Under the pieces are notes generated by a model. It saw nothing but the letters and a program-made list of their open reading frames with translations, searched no databases and had not been told where the DNA came from. From NCBI RefSeq assembly GCF_014196125.1, contig NZ_JACIDA010000003.1, forward strand, positions 124,001 through 188,000: DNA of 64,000 bases. The letters run 5' to 3'. This document shows positions 27,002-35,142 of the stretch, in pieces. Position numbers and translations under genes: made by a program. Source of the stretch: Brevundimonas mediterranea (GTDB lineage: Bacteria > Pseudomonadota > Alphaproteobacteria > Caulobacterales > Caulobacteraceae). Position 1 is the first letter of the stretch. Each line of letters opens with the position of its first letter.

Positions 27002-27502
27002 ATGATCGCCGCCGCCTTCGCCCTGCTCTTGCTGCAACAGACCGCCCCCTCCGTCGTGTGGGAAGCGCCCGCCGCCGAACCTGGGACGGAAACGCCGATC
27101 GCGGCGCCTTCACATACGGTGCCGGAATGGGGCCTGGCGGATCCCTTCGGCTATGAGCGCGCGCGCTGCAGCCCCCAACTGCGCGGCGCCAGGACGCTGG
27201 AGGACTGTCAGGCCGAGGTGCGTGGACAACTCGCCTTGGCTCTGGACGAGGATTTGCCGGATGCGCTGCGACCCGTCGGCATGGCGGGCGATTGCCAGAT
27301 GACGCAGGCGACGGAGCGCGGATCGCCCTATGGCCTGCAATGCGGGCCGCAGTCGCGGACGCCCGCTGCGTCGTCCACCCCACAGGAATTGGATTGTCGC
27401 CCCCGTCCCGTCGAAGGCGGTTTCAGTTCCGAGTGCAGGCCGGTCGATGAGGCCGAAAGCAAGGGTCTGTCGCTACGTCTTTGGGGCGGCAAGGACGACT
27501 GA
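27002..27502 (+). CDS. Small secreted cysteine-containing hypothetical protein
   Basis: A 166-residue protein I do not recognise. A short hydrophobic start (IAAAFALLLLQQ) looks like a signal peptide or anchor. A Pro/Ala-rich stretch follows, then a region with several cysteines in C-S-P-Q, E-D-C-Q, G-D-C-Q, L-Q-C-G, L-D-C-R and S-E-C-R contexts. Six spaced cysteines suggest disulfides in the periplasm. It starts 45 bp after the VWA gene on the same strand. No function can be given. Confidence 0.6.
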   Translation: MIAAAFALLLLQQTAPSVVWEAPAAEPGTETPIAAPSHTVPEWGLADPFGYERARCSPQLRGARTLEDCQAEVRGQLALALDEDLPDALRPVGMAGDCQMTQATERGSPYGLQCGPQSRTPAASSTPQELDCRPRPVEGGFSSECRPVDEAESKGLSLRLWGGKDD

Positions 27503-27522
27503 AAAAGGGACGCCCAAACCGA

Positions 27523-27550
27523 AACGCCGCCCGCTTTCGCGGACGGCGTT
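27523..27550. terminator. Shared terminator hairpin between convergent genes
   Basis: The arms AACGCCG (27523-27529) and CGGCGTT (27544-27550) form a stem, with a further inner CGC/GCG pairing around TTTC. It lies between the convergent stop codons at 27502 and 27577 and can serve both strands, though T-runs are weak. Confidence 0.5.
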
Positions 27551-27576
27551 CGGGCGTTTACAGATCGGGGGAAGGC

Positions 27577-27756
27577 TTACTTGTCGTCTTTCAAGCTGTC
27601 CTTGACGCCGCCGACGGCGTTCTGGACCTTGCCTTCGACCTGATCGGCCTTGCCTTCGGCTTGCAGCTTGGAATCGCCCGTCACCTTGCCGGCGGCTTCC
27701 TTGATCTTGCCGCCCATATTCTTGGCGGAGCCTTCGATACGGTCATGATCGGCCAT
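27577..27756 (-). CDS. CsbD-family stress protein
   Basis: A 59-residue, Lys/Gly/Ala-rich hydrophilic protein beginning MADHDRIEGSAKNM. It shows the CsbD repeat-like pattern (G-K-I-K-E-A-A-G-K-V-T-G and E-G-K-A-D-Q-V-E-G-K). CsbD proteins are abundant, poorly understood general-stress proteins, under SigB in Bacillus and the PhyR/SigT-type response in alphaproteobacteria. A good AGGAGA site precedes the ATG. No partner gene is adjacent. Confidence 0.88.
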   Translation of the reverse strand: MADHDRIEGSAKNMGGKIKEAAGKVTGDSKLQAEGKADQVEGKVQNAVGGVKDSLKDDK

Positions 27757-27841
27757 GCTAATTCTCCTGTTCGAGCGACGTCGTCATGACGTCGCGACTT
27801 GCAGAAGAAACGGGAAAGCCGCCGGGCTTGTTCCGTAAGGC

Positions 27842-28285
27842 TCAGCTTGCGCGACGCAGCCAGACCGCCACAGCCCAGGCGTGGGCGTCATGTCGCAGGC
27901 GCGAAAGGGCGACGGTCGGATCCAGCCAGACCAGGGTGTGATCGTCCTCGCATTTGGCGTCAGGATTTTCGCCGGTGACCAAGCCGGTCCAGAAACCGCC
28001 GATGTTGCACAGCGGCTCGCCATTGCTTTTCAGGTGATACTGGCCCGCCTCGGCGATGCGGTTCAGCGGCTTGACGTCCAGGCCGGTCTCCTCGACGAAT
28101 TCTCGCACCAGGGCCTGAACCTCGGTCTCCTCCCCGTCCACGGCCCCGCCGGGCAGATCGAAATAGGGTCCGGTTGTCCGCTCGACCCGCACACAGGCGA
28201 TCAGACCGTCGCGTTCGACGACGCCGAACGCCGTCGCCCGATGGCGGTAGTCGATTGCTGGATTGCGAACGCCGAACTGAAGCAT
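27842..28285 (-). CDS. NUDIX hydrolase
   Basis: A 147-residue protein with a complete Nudix box (G-x5-E-x7-R-E-x-V-E-E-T-G-L) at about residues 47-69. It hydrolyses a nucleoside diphosphate linked to another group; the exact substrate is not predictable. The N-terminal half (RHRATAFGVVERDGLIACVRVER) is a standard Nudix beta-sheet. It lies 13 bp downstream of the REC-kinase gene on the same strand and may be the last gene of that transcript. Confidence 0.88.
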   Translation of the reverse strand: MLQFGVRNPAIDYRHRATAFGVVERDGLIACVRVERTTGPYFDLPGGAVDGEETEVQALVREFVEETGLDVKPLNRIAEAGQYHLKSNGEPLCNIGGFWTGLVTGENPDAKCEDDHTLVWLDPTVALSRLRHDAHAWAVAVWLRRAS

Positions 28286-28298
28286 GATTGTGCCGACC

Positions 28299-29339
28299 CT
28301 AGAGGTCGAAGGCCAGCCTGGCGCGCACGCCCTTGTGGGCGGCGTCGAACTCGACGGCCGAACGCAGGCCCGAGGCCATGGCCGAGATGATCTTGCCGCC
28401 CAGGCCCGTGCCCTTGGGCGCGCCGTCGCCCAGGCCCGGCCCGTCGTCCTCGACCGTCAATATGGCGCGATGTTCGCCCTCGGGCTGCAGCTTGATGCGG
28501 ATTTCGCCGCCCTGGCCCGGCAGATAGGCGTATTTCACGGCGTTGGTGACCAGTTCAGCCACGACGACGCCCAGGGACACGGCCTGATCCGTCGTCACCC
28601 ACATCGGCGCGGCGTCCACGACCAGGCGCGGCGAGCCTTCGCCCGGACCGACGGACTTGGACAGTTCGTGCATCAGGCCTTCGAGATATTCATCCATGGC
28701 CACCCGGCTCATGTCGCCCGAGGTGTAGAGACGGCGATGGACGTGGGCCACGGCCTCGATCCGCGCCTGGCATTCCCGCAAGGCCTCGCGCGCCCCCTCG
28801 TCGGTGATCTGGCGCATCTGCAGGGACATGAAGCTGGACACCAGTTGCAGCGAATTGCCGACCCGATGATTGACCTCGCGCAACATGGCCTCGGCACGGT
28901 CACGGGCCAGACGGACTTCCTCCTGCGCGATCTCGTTCTCACGCTGCAGCCGGCGACGCAGCACGGCGTCTTCGAGGGCCGACCGCAACAGGGAGGTGAA
29001 GTCTTCCGACACGTCCTTGATGACATAATCCGCAGCGCCCGCACGCAGGGCGGCCACAGCGATCCGGCCCTCCTGGGCGCCGGTCACGTAAACGACCGGA
29101 GGCGGCGCGTTCAGGGTCAGGATGTCCGGCAGAACATCCAGCCCGTCGCGGCTGGGCATATAGTGGTCCAGGGCGCAGACGTCGTATTCATGGGCCGCAA
29201 GCAGCGCCAGCCCGGCGTCGCCATCGGGCGCGCAGGTGACGGCGAAGCCGTGGCGGCTCAACTCCTTCTCGACCAGCCGCGACAGGCCGCGGTCATCGTC
29301 GATATAGAGCAGTCGAATGGCGCCGGAGATTGCGGTCAC
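28299..29339 (-). CDS. Response-regulator/histidine-kinase fusion (REC-HisKA_2-HATPase)
   Basis: A 346-residue soluble hybrid. The N-terminal receiver (about 8-125) has the acidic pair near 14-16, the phospho-acceptor D58 in LDHYMP and K108. A short coiled linker leads to a HisKA_2 dimerisation domain with phospho-His H158 in LREVNHRVGNSLQL, then an ATPase domain (AELVTNAVKYA, DDGPGLG). HisKA_2/HWE-type kinases are common in alphaproteobacterial stress and light signalling. It overlaps the single-domain regulator upstream by 4 nt, and probably receives a phosphate from the kinase at 29758 through D58. Confidence 0.9.
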   Translation of the reverse strand: MTAISGAIRLLYIDDDRGLSRLVEKELSRHGFAVTCAPDGDAGLALLAAHEYDVCALDHYMPSRDGLDVLPDILTLNAPPPVVYVTGAQEGRIAVAALRAGAADYVIKDVSEDFTSLLRSALEDAVLRRRLQRENEIAQEEVRLARDRAEAMLREVNHRVGNSLQLVSSFMSLQMRQITDEGAREALRECQARIEAVAHVHRRLYTSGDMSRVAMDEYLEGLMHELSKSVGPGEGSPRLVVDAAPMWVTTDQAVSLGVVVAELVTNAVKYAYLPGQGGEIRIKLQPEGEHRAILTVEDDGPGLGDGAPKGTGLGGKIISAMASGLRSAVEFDAAHKGVRARLAFDL

Positions 29340-29761
29340 TCGATCTCCGGCGCCTGCATCACCGACAGGAACAGACCCAGTTGGCGGATCGCGCCGGCGA
29401 AGGATTCATAATCGACCGGCTTGGTGATGTAGACGTTGCAGCCCAGATCGTAGCAACGCTGGATCTCGACCTTGTCGTCCGTGGTCGTCAGAACCACGAC
29501 GGGCGCGCGCTTTAGTCGGTCGTCGGATTTCACCTTTTCCAGAATGTCGGTGCCCGACATATCCGGCAGGTTCAGGTCCAGCAGGATCAGCAGTGGGCCG
29601 TTGGCCAGGATTTCCGCACTGAACAGATAGTCGAGCGCCGCGCCGCCCTCATCGAAATGCTTGATCTCGTTGCTGATATTCGCACGGCGAATATTCTTCT
29701 CGATCAGTTTGGCATGACCGTGGTCGTCTTCGACCATGATGATTTTGACGGGTTGCGTCAC
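29336..29761 (-). CDS. Single-domain response regulator (Rcp1-like)
   Basis: A 141-residue CheY-fold protein with the acidic pair E11-D12-D13, the phospho-acceptor D62 in LLDLNLPDMSG, T in VVLTTTDD and the conserved K in YITKPVDY. It has no output domain. The insert after the first helix (NIRRANISNEIKHFDEGGAALDYLF) marks the Rcp1-like group that often partners bacteriophytochrome or CHASE3 kinases. It overlaps the upstream kinase and the downstream hybrid by 4 nt each, so it likely shuttles phosphate between them. Confidence 0.9.
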   Translation of the reverse strand: MTQPVKIIMVEDDHGHAKLIEKNIRRANISNEIKHFDEGGAALDYLFSAEILANGPLLILLDLNLPDMSGTDILEKVKSDDRLKRAPVVVLTTTDDKVEIQRCYDLGCNVYITKPVDYESFAGAIRQLGLFLSVMQAPEIE

Positions 29762-31284
29762 AGCACGCCTCCGGGTTCCGACAGGATCAGTCGTTTGGGG
29801 AATTTCAGAAGGAAAGTCGAGCCCTTGCCAAGCTCGGACTCGATATCGATGACCCCGCCGATCCGTCGCACGCTGTTGCGCACGAAGGCCAGGCCCAGTC
29901 CCTCCCCGGCGCGGTCCTGCTTGCCCGAACGGCGGAACAGTTCGAAGATTCGTTCATGGTCCCTGGGCGCGACGCCGCGTCCATTGTCGGCGACCCGATA
30001 GACGATCCAGCCGCCGGGGACCTCTTCGCCCGAGACGACGATCTCGCCCGGCCGGCCAGCGTCCAGATATTTGACGGCGTTGTCGATCAGATTGCCCAGG
30101 ATCTGTTCCATAGACAGACGGTCGCTCTCGATCGGCGGCAGGCTTTCGACGACGATCCTTGCGCCCGAGGCCTCGGTCTGATGGTGGACGCTGTCGGCGA
30201 TGTTCTGGGCCATGGCCGTCATGTCCAGCCGCTCTGGCGTCAAGTTGCGTCGGCCCTCGCGCGACAGTTTCAGGATGGCGTTGATCAGCCGGTCCATCTT
30301 TTCCGTGGAGGCCCGAATGAAGCCGAGGGCCTCCGGCATGTCCTCGCGCACGGCCGTAACGACGTCGGCGCTGACAGGGCGTTCGGCCTCCGCCTCGCGG
30401 ATCGCCGCATCAATCACCTTGCCGGCCTGCTCCAGTTCGGAGGTGTAACCCATGACATTGACCAGGGGCGCGCGCAGATCGTGGCTGACGATATAGGCGA
30501 ACCGCTGGATCTCGTCGTTGGCGCGGGTCAGGGCGGCGGTGCGGTCGCGGACCGTGTCCTCCAGGCCGGCGTTCACCGCATCCAGTTCCTCGCGCGCCCT
30601 CTGGATCTCGCCGACGTAGCGACGCACCATCCAGGCCGACAGCAGGGCCAGAATCAGCACCAGAAGGCCGGTCAGGGCGTTCATCAACACCGTGACGAAG
30701 GCGGATCGCTCGGAGGCATGGGTGCGGTCGGCGATGCGGGCGGACTTGAGGGCGTCGAAGTCGTCGATGGCCACGCGCAGCTCGTCCATGTAGCGTTTGC
30801 CTTCGCCGGAGCGCACGGACTGGATCGCCTGCCCTATGCGACCCGCGCGCGCCAAGGCCAGCGTGCCCTCCATCTCTCGCATTTTGGCGTCCGCCAGGCC
30901 TCGTATGCGCGCCACCGGCTCCTGCAGGACGGGGTCGCCGACCACGCCTTGCTCCAGGAAGCTCAGGGCCGGCTCTCGCTGCGCCCTTGCGGCCTCGAAG
31001 GGCTGCAGAAAGTCGCTCCGTCCGGTCAGCAGAAAGCCGCGCTGCGCCGTCTCGGCGTCCAGCATGGAGATCAGGACGGTGCGCGACGCCCGCCGCATCT
31101 GCTGCGCGTGTTCGATCGTGTCGTTCACCGTCGCGGTGCGCCGGATCATGACGAAGGTCGAGATATTCACCGTAAGCAGCAGGACGAAGGCCAGGATCAG
31201 CAAACCCGAGACGGATCGCACAAGCGACGGCGTCCGCAGGAAGGTGCTGAAACGCGACCAGTTCTGGCTTTGTCGAGGTGTCAT
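29758..31284 (-). CDS. CHASE3-domain sensor histidine kinase
   Basis: About 508 residues. A membrane segment at about 20-42 is followed by a CHASE3 extracytoplasmic sensor (DAETAQRGFLLTGRSDFLQPFE is diagnostic), a second membrane segment at about 190-212 and a coiled coil. A HisKA domain with SHDLRAPLVN and an ATPase domain with NLIDNAVKYL, DNGRGVAP and GEGLGLAFVR complete it. The signal is unknown. The frame is open further (TTG at 31320, ATG at 31296); MTPRQS at 31284 is the choice here, with moderate certainty. First gene of a three-gene phosphosignalling module. Confidence 0.88.
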   Translation of the reverse strand: MTPRQSQNWSRFSTFLRTPSLVRSVSGLLILAFVLLLTVNISTFVMIRRTATVNDTIEHAQQMRRASRTVLISMLDAETAQRGFLLTGRSDFLQPFEAARAQREPALSFLEQGVVGDPVLQEPVARIRGLADAKMREMEGTLALARAGRIGQAIQSVRSGEGKRYMDELRVAIDDFDALKSARIADRTHASERSAFVTVLMNALTGLLVLILALLSAWMVRRYVGEIQRAREELDAVNAGLEDTVRDRTAALTRANDEIQRFAYIVSHDLRAPLVNVMGYTSELEQAGKVIDAAIREAEAERPVSADVVTAVREDMPEALGFIRASTEKMDRLINAILKLSREGRRNLTPERLDMTAMAQNIADSVHHQTEASGARIVVESLPPIESDRLSMEQILGNLIDNAVKYLDAGRPGEIVVSGEEVPGGWIVYRVADNGRGVAPRDHERIFELFRRSGKQDRAGEGLGLAFVRNSVRRIGGVIDIESELGKGSTFLLKFPKRLILSEPGGVL

Positions 31285-31416
31285 GCCACGGAGCATTAGC
31301 GGCGCCGAGGCGTGCGTCAAACGCCTGTTGCACGAAACCTGCGGGCTTTTCGCGGCTTGTGGTTAATATGGCCTGGCATGACCTTGCTGGGGCGGGGCTT
31401 AATCGGGGACGGGCCG

Positions 31417-32133
31417 ATGATCGGGTGGTGGTGGATTTTGCCGACGGCGGTGGCGCTGATCGGGCTGGTTCTGTTGATCCGGGGCTTGCGGGCCCTGTTC
31501 GGCGGCAAGCCTCTGAGCGGGGGCCTGGGTGCAGTCTTCGGCGGGGCCATTCTCTGGGCCGCCTGTTTGGCCGCCCTGTTCGGCATGAATATTCAGACCT
31601 ACGCCCGCCTGACCTACGAGCGTCCGGTCGCCACCCTGACGCTGCGCCAGATCGGGCCGCAGTACTACGAGATCAACCTGGTCCAGCCCCCGCGCGAGGG
31701 CCAGGCCGCCGCTGCGGGCGCCCTCTATGCGGTTCACGGCGACGACTGGCGGATCGAGGCCCAGGTCCTGAAGTGGAAGCCTTGGGCCAATGTTCTGGGG
31801 CTGGATGCGCAATACCGGCTGGACCGGCTGTCAGGCCGGTATCGGGCCATCGAACAGGAGTTGCACGGCGAACGCAGCGCCTATGACCTGGCGGCGGCCG
31901 AGACCAACGCCCGCAACGGCGCCGTCCCCTTCAAGGTCGAGGCCTGGAACGCCATCCGCCGCTACCGGCGCTATGTCGATGCTGCGGACACCCTGTACGG
32001 CTCGGCCGCCTATATGCCGATGGCCGACGGCGCCCGTTACGAGGTCTGGATCACCCAGTCGGGCCTGGTCGCCCGCCCAGTCAACGACGTCGCGCGCAAT
32101 GCTTCCGCCGGCGGCTGGACCGTCGCGAACTAG
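31417..32133 (+). CDS. Membrane-anchored hypothetical protein
   Basis: A protein of about 238 residues with two hydrophobic segments near the N-terminus (WWWILPTAVALIGLVLLI and VFGGAILWAACLAALFGM), then a soluble domain of about 170 residues rich in Arg, Tyr and Ala. I do not recognise the family. GGGGACGGG lies before ATG 31417; an ATG at 31378 in the same frame would add 13 residues. It is divergent from the CHASE3 kinase and convergent with flhA (9 bp apart). Confidence 0.6.
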   Translation: MIGWWWILPTAVALIGLVLLIRGLRALFGGKPLSGGLGAVFGGAILWAACLAALFGMNIQTYARLTYERPVATLTLRQIGPQYYEINLVQPPREGQAAAAGALYAVHGDDWRIEAQVLKWKPWANVLGLDAQYRLDRLSGRYRAIEQELHGERSAYDLAAAETNARNGAVPFKVEAWNAIRRYRRYVDAADTLYGSAAYMPMADGARYEVWITQSGLVARPVNDVARNASAGGWTVAN

Positions 32134-32142
32134 GCCGAGACC

Positions 32143-34251
32143 CTAAACCTGCCCCAAGGTGCGCAGCTTGGCGCGGGGATGGATTTCGTTCTGGCTCATC
32201 ACCACGGTCTGCCCCCGGAAACGCTCGATGATCGAGCGGACATAGGGGCGGGTCTGGGGTCCGGTCAGCAGGACGGGGTTTTCGCCCGACATGGCGATCC
32301 GTTCGAAGGTCTCGCGCACGGAGCGGATGAAGTCCTGAAGCCGTGACGGCGCCATGGCCAGTTGCTTGTCCTCGCCGCCGCCGACCAGGCTCTCGGCGAA
32401 GGCGCTTTCCCACTCAGGCGACAGGGTGACGATGGGCAGGGCGCCGTCGCCGCCCTGGTGCTGCCAGCACAGCTGGCGAGCCAGGCGGGCGCGGACGTGT
32501 TCGACCAGGGTGGTGACGCTCGTGCTGTGGGGCGCCGCCTCGGCCAGGCCCTCCAGGATCGCCGGCAGGTCGCGGATCGAGACCTTTTCGCGCAGCAGCG
32601 CCTGCAGCACCCGCTGCAGGGTGGTGACGGTGACGACGCTGGGGATCAGTTCCTCGACCAGCTTCTTCTCCTCGACCCCCAGTTCCTTCAGCAGCTTCTG
32701 CACCTCGCTGTAGGACAGCAGGTCGGCCATGTTCTCCTTCAGGATCTCCGTCAGGTGGGTCGTCAGCACCGTCGAGGGATCGACCAGGGTGTAGCCGTGG
32801 AAGGTGGCTTCCTCGCGCAGGTTCTCGTTGATCCAGGTGGCCGGCAAGCCGAAGGCGGGTTCGCGCATGTGCTCGCCCGGCAGCTCCACCTGGCGGCCGG
32901 CGGGATCCATCGCCATCAGATGGCCCAGACGCACCTCGCCCGCCCCGGCGTCCATCTCCTTGATGCGGATGGCGTAGCCCTGGGTCGGCAGGCGCATATT
33001 GTCGAGGATGCGCACCTGGGGGATGACGAAGCCATATTCCTGGGCCAACGACCGGCGCAGGGCCTTGATCTGGTCGGTCAGGCGACGCCCCTCCAGATCA
33101 TTGATCAGGCTGAGCAACGAATAGCCCAGCTCGATCTTCACCTCGTCGATGGTCAGAATGCTGGAGATGGGCTCTTCGACCTCCTCCTTGGGCTTGGCCG
33201 CAGCAGCGACCTCGGCCTCCGTCGGTTGCGGCTTCAGCCGGCTGCGTCCCAGTTTCCAGGCCATGAAGCCCGAACCGATCGCCAAGGCGGCGAAGGGGAT
33301 CAGCGGCATGCCGGGGATCAGGCCGATCAGGCCGGCGGCGCCGGACACAACGCCCAGCGACACCGGGTTGGTCGCCAGCTGGGTCACCATGGCCTTGTCC
33401 GCCGTGCCCTCGACGCCTGCCTTGGACACCAGGAAGCCCGCGGCGATCGAGATGATGATGGCCGGCACCTGCGTCACCAGACCGTCGCCGATGGTCAGCT
33501 GCACATAGGTGTTGGCAGCCTCCATCGCCGGCATGCCATGCTGCAAGGTCCCGATCAGGATGCCGCCGATGGCGTTGATGAAGGTGATGATCAGACCGGC
33601 CACGGCGTCGCCGCGCACGAACTTGGACGCGCCGTCCATGGCGCCGAAGAAGGTCGATTCCTGCTCCAGTTCCTTGCGGCGCAGCTTGGCCTGATCCTCG
33701 GTGATCAGGCCCGACGACAGATCGGCGTCGATGGCCATCTGCTTGCCCGGCATGGAGTCCAGGGTGAAGCGGGCCGAGACCTCGGCGATCCGGGTCGAAC
33801 CCTTGGTGATGACGACGAAGTTCACCACCAGGATGATGGCGAAGATGATCACCCCGATGATGAAGTTGCCGCCCATCATCAGCTGGCCGAAGGCGTTGAT
33901 GACCTGACCCGCCGCGTCGTGGCCTTCCTGGCCGTGGGTCAGGATCAGGCGCGTCGAGGCCAGGTTCAGGCCCAGGCGGAACAGGGTCGAGACCAGCAGG
34001 ACCGTCGGGAAGATGGCGAAGTCCAACGGCCGCTTCATCATCACGGCCGTCATCAGGATCAGCACGCTGGACACCAGCGAAATCGCCAGCAGCAGGTCCA
34101 GAAGCATCTTCGGGACCGGCAGGATCAGCAGCATGATCACGCCGATCACGCCGACGGCCATCAGCACTTCGCCGCGGTTTACCCAGCCCAGAACGTCGCG
34201 CCCGGTGGGGCGCGCCATGCCGTCTTTCATCATCATGGGCGTATCAGTCAC
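32143..34251 (-). CDS. flhA: Flagellar biosynthesis protein FlhA
   Basis: A 702-residue FHIPEP-family protein, the main export-gate component of the flagellar type III secretion system in the inner membrane. About eight membrane segments occupy residues 25-320, with the cytoplasmic FHIPEP loop in between, and the C-terminal FlhA-C domain binds chaperone-substrate complexes. The start is GTG (34251), which overlaps the end of the beta-lactamase gene by 8 nt; ATG codons at about 34236 are alternatives. Last gene of the fliF operon, read through the beta-lactamase gene. Confidence 0.95.
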   Translation of the reverse strand: MTDTPMMMKDGMARPTGRDVLGWVNRGEVLMAVGVIGVIMLLILPVPKMLLDLLLAISLVSSVLILMTAVMMKRPLDFAIFPTVLLVSTLFRLGLNLASTRLILTHGQEGHDAAGQVINAFGQLMMGGNFIIGVIIFAIILVVNFVVITKGSTRIAEVSARFTLDSMPGKQMAIDADLSSGLITEDQAKLRRKELEQESTFFGAMDGASKFVRGDAVAGLIITFINAIGGILIGTLQHGMPAMEAANTYVQLTIGDGLVTQVPAIIISIAAGFLVSKAGVEGTADKAMVTQLATNPVSLGVVSGAAGLIGLIPGMPLIPFAALAIGSGFMAWKLGRSRLKPQPTEAEVAAAAKPKEEVEEPISSILTIDEVKIELGYSLLSLINDLEGRRLTDQIKALRRSLAQEYGFVIPQVRILDNMRLPTQGYAIRIKEMDAGAGEVRLGHLMAMDPAGRQVELPGEHMREPAFGLPATWINENLREEATFHGYTLVDPSTVLTTHLTEILKENMADLLSYSEVQKLLKELGVEEKKLVEELIPSVVTVTTLQRVLQALLREKVSIRDLPAILEGLAEAAPHSTSVTTLVEHVRARLARQLCWQHQGGDGALPIVTLSPEWESAFAESLVGGGEDKQLAMAPSRLQDFIRSVRETFERIAMSGENPVLLTGPQTRPYVRSIIERFRGQTVVMSQNEIHPRAKLRTLGQV

Positions 34252-35140
34252 GGCCCAGCGCCTTCAGGGCGCGGCGGGTCGCCTCGGCGATCACGGCGTC
34301 GCGCTGATCGTCGGTCGCCTCGGTCGCGCCGGTGAAATAGGCGGCGATGATGACCGGCGAACCGCTCAACGGCGTCAGCATGGCGATGTCATTGGCCGTG
34401 CCGTTGGCGCCGGTCCCGGTCTTGTGGGCCACGGTCCAGCCTTCGGGCGCGGCGGCCTTGATCCGGTTCGGACCGGTCGGGGAGGCCGTCAGCCAGCCGT
34501 GAAGCATGGCGTCGTTCTCCGGCGTCAGCCGCTCGCTGAACGCCATCTCGCGGATATTGGCCAGCGTCTGCTCGGGCAGGCAGGTGTCGCGCGGATCGTT
34601 GGGCAGGGCGGTGTTCAGATCCGGCTCCAGTCGCGAGATGACGGTGGTGGTGTCGCCGAAGGTCGGCCACCACGAACGCCATACGGCGATTCCGCCCATT
34701 TCGCGGATCAGGATGTTGGCCGCCGGATTGTCGCTGACCTCCACCGCCGCCTGCATCAGTTCGCGGATCGTCAGCGTGCGGCCGACGGCCTTTTCGGTCA
34801 CCGGCGCATGGGGGATCATATCGGCGCGGGTGATGGCGACGGCGCGATCCAGGCTCTCCTCGTCGCGCTGCACCCGCTCCAGGGTGGCGGCGGCCAGAAA
34901 GGCCTTGAACGTCGAGCAGAAGGCGAACCGCTCCTGGCCGCGCCACAGCACGCGCCTGCCGCTGCCGACGTCCAGGGCCGCGACGCCGAGCCGGCCGCCG
35001 TGACGCGCCTCAAGATCGTTCAGGAAGAAGTCCGGCGCCTTTTCGGCCGGGATTTCGTCCTGTGTGCGCGGGGTGCAGGCGGCAAGGCCCAGCGCACCGG
35101 CGCCGGCGATCAGCTTCCGTCTGTCCACACCGCGCCCCAT
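34244..35140 (-). CDS. Class A beta-lactamase, predicted Tat-exported lipoprotein
   Basis: A 298-residue serine beta-lactamase. All class A motifs are seen: S76-T-F-K79 (Ambler S70-x-x-K73), S136-D-N138 (S130-D-N), E172-x-x-x-N176 (E166/N170) and K240-T-G (K234-T-G). The residue before the catalytic Ser is Cys (C75, Ambler 69), but a Gly sits where carbapenemases have the partner Cys 238. The N-terminus has twin arginines (7-8) and a lipobox LAAC at 19-22, suggesting Tat export and lipid anchoring. It lies 2 bp after flbD and overlaps flhA by 8 nt. Substrate range cannot be read from sequence. Confidence 0.93.
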   Translation of the reverse strand: MGRGVDRRKLIAGAGALGLAACTPRTQDEIPAEKAPDFFLNDLEARHGGRLGVAALDVGSGRRVLWRGQERFAFCSTFKAFLAAATLERVQRDEESLDRAVAITRADMIPHAPVTEKAVGRTLTIRELMQAAVEVSDNPAANILIREMGGIAVWRSWWPTFGDTTTVISRLEPDLNTALPNDPRDTCLPEQTLANIREMAFSERLTPENDAMLHGWLTASPTGPNRIKAAAPEGWTVAHKTGTGANGTANDIAMLTPLSGSPVIIAAYFTGATEATDDQRDAVIAEATRRALKALGRD

Positions 35141-35142
35141 GC

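Noticed and set aside
32362..34335. 657-codon open frame on the plus strand opposite flhA
   Set aside because: Its His/Gln/Arg/Asp-rich translation is typical of the antisense frame of a GC-rich membrane-protein gene; flhA is certain.
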